Source of the DNA: Membranipora membranacea
Taxonomy: Eukaryota > Bryozoa > Gymnolaemata > Cheilostomatida > Membraniporidae
DNA length: 64,000 bases
Direction of reading: 5' to 3'
Assembly: GCA_914767715.1 (NCBI GenBank)
Contig: OU612071.1
Coordinates: 372,001-436,000, forward strand
In this document: positions 56,271-64,000 of the stretch, piece by piece
Numbering within the stretch: the first letter of the stretch is position 1
Layout of the letters: each line of letters starts with the position of its first letter
Translations under genes and position numbers: made by a program
Notes under the pieces: generated by a model
Databases searched by the model: none
Told to the model about the DNA's origin: nothing
The model's input: the letters and a program-made list of their open reading frames with translations, nothing else

Positions 56271-57847
56271 AGAAGTTTTTCAAAATGGCATTTAAGTTTA
56301 AGTGAGTCTAAAATCATACCTTGACTGAGGACCTTGTTGTATTGGTCCTGAGTGTCAAACTTTACTTTAAAAATGCGCATTTTCTTTTCCCCTTTGTAAA
56401 TCCTTATAGCTGAAGAGTTGGGGAAATTCTGTGATATCTCTTTTATTACAAGTTCATCATCAGCATCGATAGGAATGCCTCTCAGCATACCAGTGTTGAC
56501 TTTTGCTGATTCTGGATTGATTGTCTTTCTTACTTGCGAATTTTCAAATAGTAATGTATTCCAAGTGTTTATCAACTTGGTCACTGTCTTTTCATCGCGA
56601 AGGTGCAGCATAATTTTTGGAGATTCTGTCTTGAAATTGTAGGTCGTTATGTTTTCTATGATTGTTGGGCCGAATTCACGGTTAATCTCACGTCTGATGT
56701 TGTCTTGATTATAGTTTTGGTAGGTTTTTGATGACTTGTTGATACTTATTACGATGCAGTGCTTGGGGTTGAAGTTGTTTGGACGAGCTGTTTTTGTAAT
56801 AGAGGGCATGTGATCTGGTGTGTTGGATGTAGTTGCCGGTGAACTTGGTGTTGGTGTGTTTTGATGTGTTGTTGATGAAGGAATATTTCTGTGGAGTTGT
56901 CTACTGCTGCTTGCAACTGATGACCATTGTTGTGTGGTGTTAAGAGTTTGAGTTGGAAGATATGTTTGTTGTACGGTATTTTTGGAATTTGATGGACATT
57001 CCTTTGTACTAGGGCTCTCAGAAAAAGCACTAGTAATTTTATCCAATTTAACCTGCATGCTGTCCATCTTCTCCTGCATGCTGTCCATCTTCTCCATCAT
57101 AATAGAAAGCACGCCATGTAGAGTTCTGCATGACGCACATTCGGGACTCTCCCCACAATCTCTGTCCCTGGAATGACTGGGAGCGCTGTCGACGAATGGA
57201 GCAGAAGTCTCCATTGTCTCAGACAGGGAACACTGAGAAGACTCTGGCAGTGAAACAGTAGATCCCCCTAGAGCACCTTGTGTGCTTTGTTGTTGAGTTG
57301 TGCTGCTGTTGGCATTGGTTTGTTTACTTTTTAGCGATTCCATTGCATTTGAGCATGAGGAACGGACTTTCTCGTTTAAATTGGCAATTGTTTCTGGCTG
57401 TAGTTCACCTACCAGCTTAGAGTAGTGACTTATAAACACATCCACATCTTTGATAGCATTCACCAGTATTCTAGAGGTGGTATGGTAAAAGTTTGCAGTA
57501 TAAAGGCGTCTATCCGATTTCTTCTTGTTTTTAACGGTGAATATGGTGGCTGTTGTGTTTTTGTCCTTATCTTTATTCATTTTCCTAGTTACATAAAGAT
57601 ATTGCTCCTGAATGGATGTTTGAAATATAGATCTGACAAGCTCAAAAACAGCTGTGCTGCAGTCAACGACAATTTGGATGTTTCCCGGATTACCTTTTAT
57701 GGTGATAGACTCATCAGTGGTAGTAGAGTCGATTTTCTTTTGTAATGCCTTCAACTTGTTGAGCGAATAGGTGAAGATATTATCCTCAGCATCATCCTCA
57801 TCAGGATCATTACTGGAAATGAGTTTTCTCTTCTTGCCTTTGTTCAT
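56267..57847 (-). CDS. LINE ORF1 nucleic-acid-binding protein
   Basis: 526 residues. It has a basic N-terminus (MNKGKKRKL), an acidic patch, a globular first region, a Ser/Thr/Gln-rich linker, a short heptad segment with two MEKMDSMQ-type repeats (about residue 250-265), another low-complexity Thr/Pro linker, and a C-terminal domain (about 355-526) compatible with an RRM-like fold (HCIVISINK, IRIYKGEKKMRIFKVKF). No zinc knuckle is visible; there is a CGESPECASC cluster near residue 230. ORF1 proteins bind LINE RNA and act as chaperones. The family assignment rests on position and layout rather than a signature motif. Confidence 0.8.
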   Translation of the reverse strand: MNKGKKRKLISSNDPDEDDAEDNIFTYSLNKLKALQKKIDSTTTDESITIKGNPGNIQIVVDCSTAVFELVRSIFQTSIQEQYLYVTRKMNKDKDKNTTATIFTVKNKKKSDRRLYTANFYHTTSRILVNAIKDVDVFISHYSKLVGELQPETIANLNEKVRSSCSNAMESLKSKQTNANSSTTQQQSTQGALGGSTVSLPESSQCSLSETMETSAPFVDSAPSHSRDRDCGESPECASCRTLHGVLSIMMEKMDSMQEKMDSMQVKLDKITSAFSESPSTKECPSNSKNTVQQTYLPTQTLNTTQQWSSVASSSRQLHRNIPSSTTHQNTPTPSSPATTSNTPDHMPSITKTARPNNFNPKHCIVISINKSSKTYQNYNQDNIRREINREFGPTIIENITTYNFKTESPKIMLHLRDEKTVTKLINTWNTLLFENSQVRKTINPESAKVNTGMLRGIPIDADDELVIKEISQNFPNSSAIRIYKGEKKMRIFKVKFDTQDQYNKVLSQGMILDSLKLKCHFEKLL

Positions 57848-58019
57848 TTTGGGTGAAAATTACCCAGATTTATTGTCAATTTTTCTGGAGCTCAGATTTT
57901 TTCAGCCTTGCGCTTCAAGAATTCAACAATCAATGACACATTGCAATGACATTATGAATGACATTGCAATGACACATTGCAATGACACATTGCAACAGTT
58001 ATGGGGATCTGACTAGCTA

Positions 58020-58200
58020 TCAGCTTATCAGCTATATGTGATACCTTAGTATCTTCCAATCACATAGGGTTATATCCAGATTGATGGATGTAGATCCTCG
58101 GTAAGCCAATCTGCAATATGTGATACCGCAGTATCTTCTACTCTCATAGGGTTGTACAGCGATTGCTGGGTGCCAATCTGTTGAAGATTGTCTTGCTGCA
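58020..58200. repeat. short tandem duplication, about 85 bp
   Basis: TATGTGATACC(TTA/GCA)GTATCTTC with following CATAGGGTT occurs twice, at 58035 and 58120. Confidence 0.65.
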
Positions 58201-60340
58201 AGTGGACTATAGTGTAGGAGTTTCTTGTACAAATGTTCACCTGCCCAGTTCCTATTATGAAAGACTGTTCTACAATATGACCTGGCGATGCAGCTAATTA
58301 GTCACGTCATTGACACTATATTTTATATTTCTATTTCTATATTTTCATCTTGATAAAATGAGCTTCAATGTGGCATATATTAAGTATTACAGACAAAACC
58401 AACCTAAATAAATAGTCCATATAATGAGCTGCAATAAACATGAACATGCTAATTGTTTACGCATTTCTGGTCTGCTTACTGTATGTATATTTCTGGAGTT
58501 ATCTGTGTTATGCTTATAAGAAGGCAATTCTGAATTCAAACAACAGCCACAGTATTTTGGTTTGTGATAATTGCATCATACAATTTTTTGCAAACCTGTG
58601 AACTTGCCATGCCAACAAGGGTTACATATTGCTCATGTTTGCATGCTTACTCAGGAATGAAAGCTAAATGTGTTCTAACCAAGAGTTATTTACGGTTGAT
58701 GGTGAAATGCAAATTTTTAAAATAAATGATCATGATGGTGATTTGTAAACAACACAAGGAATGATGAAAGTGATTTGTAGCTTAAAGTTTGGTTATTCAT
58801 AGATCTACGCATTCTGATTGTAATGGCATGTTTCATTTCACCTTCCATTATAAATGGAAAGTTGGCTGGACTCCATATATTATAGTGCGTAGAGGCCTAA
58901 CTCTGCAACCTAGCCACATCAGCATTTCAAGCCCTTTGAGAAATTTGTAGAGTATTATTATGTCAAAAAGTTATGTAAAGTTAAAACACACTCCATCTTG
59001 TTCTCACTGTCGACCTGGTACAGAAAATAAATGGAAAATATCAAACAGTTTATACGCGCAAAGTGTTGCTAGGGTTATCTGGTACCAAATGTTAACACCC
59101 AACTACTTGATGTAGTCAGTAGGATGCTTTCATTTTTCTTGTTATTCTATTCATTACTTGGGCAACATCCACTTCAGTAAACAAACTATAATTATTCTTA
59201 CTGGATTATATGCTTTGATTGTGTTATTTGGAGTTTTCATCTCATCTCCGAAAATATGACTACTCCTTTGGCTATCAGTTTCTATGAAATTTGGCCTTAT
59301 AAGCTCCCCTATAATATTTAGCTAATCCATGAGAAAAAAAAACAGAAATTTGATAGTAGGGAGTTAATCATTTGACAGATTATTGCATTTCTTAGCAACA
59401 ATTGACAATTGGCACACTGAGAAAGAGGAGGTGAACTCTGGCTAGAGAGCAATATGGCAACCCTTAGGTGCCCTCGGAGAGGAATTAAGGTATGTATATT
59501 GAGACATTTCATTGTTAACATAAGTACCAGGACTATTCTGTGTCACAAAGATGTTGACATATGTAGTATATTATTCAATGACTATGTTTTTGTCAAACAT
59601 TAATCTTATCGCAGCATTAGCATAATACAATATACTGAATCGCATTACAACATATAATATATTCGGAAAAATATATAAACATTTTCTGTCATTCTTCTTT
59701 CTATACCAGAAACTGGACACTCTGTGAGTTGAATATATTAATTATACTTGTCATTATTCCATATTTTGTGTTCTATTGTTTTAACTAGTGGCAAATAATT
59801 GTTTGAGGATCTAGTAAGAACATCTAGGTGCTTGATCTTGAGCTCAGCAGAATAAATTCTTTTCGGTCTTCAAGGATAAGAGTTTCATATGAGAATAACA
59901 CTTAACACTTACACATACATCTTTCAACGTAACCTTGAGGGAGAAGAGCATTAACAAGAAAAATATTCTCCATTTCGCAAAACTCCACAAGCAGTGTATT
60001 GGTGTTAGCTGCCAATAAGTCAAACTGAAACGAGCCTAACCTAGCTAAGATGCGATGTACATGATATCCTGTAGTGAGTAGAATGTGGAAAAGTAAAGTG
60101 ATACCGTCTGGGAAAAATGATGTTAAGCGGTGAATTAACATATAAAAAATATAAATCTACTAGCTTTATTGACATATATATATATATATATAATCGCATG
60201 TATAATTAATACCTTTGTACTCACTATCAGATGTTAACCCTGTTCTCATCCCAACCATGGTGAATGTAGATTGTATCCTACTTCAATGTCACTCTTGGTC
60301 GCATTATATCGGTTATAAATTAACTAATATTGGGTTTTGC
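58201..60340. other. no gene recognised; upstream of USP exons
   Basis: The first USP exon or exons should lie here or further upstream. A (TA)n run lies at about 60173-60191. No exon fitting the phase of 60348 was found. Confidence 0.4.
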
Positions 60341-60347
60341 ATTTTAG

Positions 60348-63300
60348 ACAAGGACTGAGCAACAAATTTAACAACTGTTTCCTCAACTCTATTATTCAAG
60401 TCCTAAGGGAGACAAAAGCTATCAAGATGTGTTTGACTGAGGATCTTTGTAAAGGTGAGTTAACATATTATAACACCACATGTGTCAAGTTATCCTCACA
60501 TTTTCGTGTGAGCTGATAACTCATAGTTTTTACATAAATGTGTGCGTACAATAAAAATTTAGACTTTTGAAAAAAGGAGAAAAATGTGTCAAGAAATAAA
60601 TCCAGAGAGATAGTATCTGCGATTCTGTGGCAAAGCAATATACACATAGTTGGACCTACAAATGATACAACACAATTATTTTTGTTTACCCGTTAAATCA
60701 CTGAGGATGGTTAATTTATTTTACACTATACTATGTAAGGCGGCCGGTGAATCCAAATATAGGGATAAGACTGGTACATTACCCTCACTACCCATTTCAT
60801 ACCATTTTTCTAAACTCAGTTAATTTTTGAATAAGTTACTCATATTTATTCTTTGGCATATGTCATCATAATAATAAGGGGAATTTATCATTTCTACAAC
60901 ATTGTACTCATCAATTCTATTTCAGATCTCGGTTCGCATTGTGCGTTGGCAGCTATTTATGGTGAATGGGAAATCATTATGCCTATGATGAAAGGTAATG
61001 TGTTTTTTCAGTGCACTAGATAGATAAGATAGACTGCAAACAGGTTTTGAAATTTTGTTACTTTAAACTTAGTTTATCTATAGCGCCTGTAATCTTGATC
61101 AGAAATTGTTTTTAAAACGAGCTTTTCAAGGAAAGTACTGTAAAATAACTTTTGGTTAACAACAACAGATGATCTTCAATGTGTTTTGTGTCTTTCAGAG
61201 TTGTTTCCAGTCATTGTAAATGGAAGACAGCAAGATGCTAATGAGTTCTTCATCTTTTTAATGAATCATCTTAACAACCAGACATGCAACGGGTGAGTAC
61301 TCTCAACATATTATTGGTTATCTAGAAAAAGATGTGGTGAAAACGAGGAATCTATGTGAAACAGACAGTCATAGCAGTAATAAAAAACTGCTACTCTCAA
61401 CCACCTATTGTCTTGTCATATATTTATAGGGGTGATCACACAACAAGATTTGTATTGTGAGAGTACATGTACCAATAGTACTCAAAAGCCCGGAGAAGCA
61501 AGTTTTGTCTTGCATCTATTGGTTATCAAACATGCATGACTGACCATTTTTTTTCATCACTTTATTTTCATCAACGTCATCTTGTAAAGATGTTTTACAT
61601 GATGCGACATAAAAAAAAGGGTATTTAAAATTATATGGATTGGTATAGGAGGTAGGAGTAGGAGGTCGCTCAGTTGGTTAAAGCGCCATCCCTTCAGTAT
61701 GCAAATTTTTAAGGTCATGGGTTCGAATCCCGCTGGAGTCTACAGACTACTGGGTTTGGTTGGACCCCCAGGTGTGCTCCGACCTGCCTGCAAACTGAGA
61801 GCAGATGGGCGCAGGTATTGCAGCCTAGCCCCTAAGGCAACTAGTTTTTTCGCCGCCCATACTTCGGGATGTGGCGTCTGACATCTGATTTTGATCAACC
61901 TTTAATCGTATGTTTGATGAGCATTGTTTTAAAGTGTTCAAACTTGTCAACTCATCTGATATGGTAAGGTAAGCCATTGAGTTTGCTTGCAACTACATGA
62001 TTTAGGTTGTCAAAAGGTACTTTTTTAAGTTTATCATCCCGTTTAGGAAATCTATTATCTACATTTACAAAGAAATCAGAAATGTATTGAGGTGACAAAT
62101 TATACATAACTTTGAATATGTATAGGTAGGTAAAGTGATTATTTAAGAGTGGTAACGGTAATATTTTTAAATGCGAACACATTTCGTTTGTTGATATTAA
62201 ATGATATGGTGTATGGTGAATATTGGCAATAATAGGCAATGCTCTTTTTTGTTGCAAAATAATGCGATCTGTGTATGTTGAGGGTGAAAGATTGTAGTAA
62301 ATATGTATTCCGTATGTTAAATAGCAATGTATAAACAGATAATAGAAATGTTTGGCAGAGTAGGTGGTCAGATAGGGTGTGCATAATTATAAAAGATTAG
62401 GGTTTTTTAAACTTTCTCAAATACACTATCACAGTGTATGGACCAGGAAAAATTGTCGGTTACATTGAATCCTAAAATGAATTAAATAAATAAAGTATCA
62501 AATAAATAAATGAATTGAATAAATAAATAAATAAATTAAATAAATGAAGTAAACAAGATCTGAAACCTCTATGAGTATTTTGGATTTCTTGAATGGTTAA
62601 TCCAGAGTGTGAGTGACTTTTGTAAATTGATCATGATGTAATGGATTGTTTCTTGAAAGTAATGAATTTGCTGACTTTTAAGAAATATACATGTATTTTA
62701 CAGACCATTACCGCTCAATACAATTGATTTACATACGCTATTCCATTCAAGAGTTACAATGAACAATTATATAATATCATAACGAACATCCACTTAACTC
62801 CGACCGGATAAAGCCTGCACTCCAAAAAGGACGAAGAGTTTTGTTTCAGTTTGTTTATGAGAGTTTCTAACAACAGAAATATTTATATATAATAAAGAGT
62901 GTAATTTGTATCTTTCAATAGATCATCCGATTTTATCTACATTTTTGAATGAGTGATTGTGTGAGAGTAAATATAGTAAAACTCTACGGTTCTCATCATA
63001 ATCTCTTTTCAGTGCGCACATATATAACTTGTTTGATACAGTTATGCAGAGCTCTGTGAGATGTTGTGCCTGCAATCACACTAATGTTTTTGCAGAAAAA
63101 TTTTTGTCTCTTCCGTTGAATGTCAAGGTGAGTTATGAGCGTGGAGCATTTCGTCGTTCATTGTATAAAAGGTATCATCAGAGAAATTTCAATGGGTTTT
63201 TCTGGACAGACACTGTCAATTACAGTTATTGTTTTGACCTTCTGTAAAGTGCCACAGGTTTGGTTGGCCTACCCAGTAGACAGTTAGTGAACTGCAACAA

Positions 63301-63650
63301 GTCTGAATTCATGTACCTTCAATAGGTGCATAACGAGAGGCAAGTGATCTACAGATTGGATCCACCACTTACATCCAATGCTGTGCTTACACAATGCCTA
63401 CAAATGATACTATTGCAATTTCAAGACACTGAGTATTGTTTATCAATACTGGTGTGATTGACTTCAGTCAGTGCTGCTGCACAATATCTGATAGTGTTGA
63501 GAAAATGAATAGAACAACAGTTTCCTGATTGCAACTCAAAATGTGTTTTGTTTACATTCATATTAACTTTTCAAAGGGGAGAGTTGACAGCACTAGCAAT
63601 GCACTGAAGAGATTCTGTTCATCATCCATAAGGGATTACGATTGCCCGAA
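60348..63650 (+). CDS. ubiquitin-specific protease (USP), partial
   Basis: Five exons in phase: 60348-60454 (QGLSNKFNNCFLNSIIQVL, the Cys box with the catalytic Cys in NNCFLNS), 60926-60994 (GSHCALAAIYGEWEIIMP), 61199-61292 (LFPVIVNGRQQDANEFFIFL, the QQDAxEF motif), 63013-63127 (LFDTVMQSSVRCCACNHTN, with the first CxxC of the finger, FLSLPLNV) and 63577-63650 (STSNALKRFCSSSIRDYDCP, leading to the second CxxC). These are the first two thirds of a USP catalytic domain, which removes ubiquitin from substrates. The His box and the rest must lie beyond 64000. The start codon was not found. The Cys box has Asn-Asn where most USPs have Asn-Thr before the Cys. The paralogue could not be named. The 1.7-kb third intron holds a SINE and a LINE fragment. 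Confidence 0.92.
61648..61880 (+). repeat. tRNA-derived SINE, family A (best copy)
   Basis: A box GGTCGCTCAGTTGGTTAAAG, B box GGGTTCGAATCCCGC, then a body with CCCAGGTGTGCTCCGACCTG, GCAGGTATTGCAGCCTAGCC and TTTTCGCCGCCCATAC. It sits in the USP intron on the gene's own strand. Confidence 0.85.
61930..62480 (-). pseudogene. LINE C-terminal fragment related to the 53-58 kb LINE
   Basis: Minus-strand frames encode ILGFNVTDNFSWS, then QQKRALPIIANIHHTPYHL, then a tail ending NGLPYHIR. These parallel LLGFVLNDSLSWQ, LQKRALRIIANVHYIPYYL and NSLPLHLR of the intact ORF2. Several frameshifts. 5' truncated. Confidence 0.8.
62470..62555. repeat. (AAATAAAT)n microsatellite
   Basis: A run of AAATAAATAAATGAAT words next to the LINE fragment. 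Confidence 0.85.
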
Positions 63651-64000
63651 GTAAGTGAATCTGAGCCTTAAAAAAAATTTTTGTAAACTGGATATGTCAA
63701 TCTTATATCTGTGGGGTGTTCCAATAAATGATAAATAACAATAAAAAATTTGTGTTGGTCATATGCATTGAATGAAAATTCAAACTACCTTAACCCTCCA
63801 GCAAATAAACATTTTTCCAGTACAGTTCATCTAATGCTGATTGCTGCTGACAGAAATGATACTTTCTCATCCACTCTAGCCATTTTTGGAGCGACGCTGA
63901 GCAGATAAATATAATTTAACATTTCAGGCTCTAATTGTAAGGAGCGATATGTAATCTCAGACAATTTTGAATCATCAGAATATGATAAAGGGTTGAGTCC

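Larger units (their letters stand above)
53395..58010 (-). mobile_element. full-length APE-type LINE with two open ORFs
   Basis: The minus-strand element comprises a 5' region with a TGACACATTGCAA repeat (57935-58000), ORF1 (56267-57847), ORF2 (53526-56270) and a short 3' UTR with AATAAA near 53410. Both ORFs lack internal stops, so the insertion is likely recent and possibly still competent. It belongs with the CR1/Jockey-type LINEs by domain layout; the precise clade was not determined. No target duplication could be assigned. Confidence 0.85.

Noticed and set aside
59454-59489. Possible first USP exon (ATGGCAACCCTTAGG... before GTATGT)
   Set aside because: It ends in phase 0, while the exon at 60348 needs two bases from its predecessor, so they cannot be joined.
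61648-61740. Functional tRNA gene
   Set aside because: A and B boxes are good, but the acceptor stem does not close and the same head with an attached body recurs elsewhere, so it is a SINE.

Overview
The window is eukaryotic, AT-rich and repeat-laden. It carries spliced genes with GT-AG introns, a fibrillar-collagen C-propeptide, a stomatin, a ubiquitin-specific protease, and many LINEs, tRNA-derived SINEs and small inverted-repeat transposons. This points to an invertebrate animal, probably marine. A sponge or another early-branching animal would fit the collagen plus the ankyrin/nucleotidyltransferase/TPR gene, but the sequence alone does not settle it.

Layout. 1-13.3 kb: no host gene recognised; LINE remnants, a hAT-like fold-back element with a perfect 8-bp target duplication (892-1718), tRNA-derived SINEs and a patchwork of duplicated repeats (8.5-11.5 kb). 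13.4-16.5 kb: minus-strand 3' end of a fibrillar collagen gene, ending in a COLFI propeptide. 16.6-25 kb: minisatellites, a LINE remnant, hairpins, a CT microsatellite and a GC-rich patch of probable mobile ORFs. 25.2-28.8 kb: plus-strand stomatin gene, second half only, with two exon/intron borders tandemly amplified (78-bp and 96-bp units). 28.8-32 kb: no gene seen. 32.0-50.3 kb: one minus-strand gene whose five coding exons join in phase to a predicted 3,228-residue protein: 58 ankyrin-type repeats of exactly 39 residues, a Pol-beta/GlnD-type nucleotidyltransferase domain, then TPR-like repeats. 51.4-52.8 kb: a satellite built on AAACTTGGCCCC. 53.4-58.0 kb: a full-length LINE with both ORFs open. 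60.3-64 kb: plus-strand USP gene running off the window.

The most striking feature is the giant ankyrin gene. Its ankyrin exon contains a 2,106-bp higher-order repeat (18 ankyrin units) present about 2.6 times. The intron before its nucleotidyltransferase exon is almost filled by a three-level nest: a TIR element with 10-bp target duplications, a 5'-truncated RLE-type LINE flanked by about 68-bp direct repeats, and an APE-type LINE on the opposite strand. Function in immunity or sensing is inference only. The genes here look functionally unrelated to each other.
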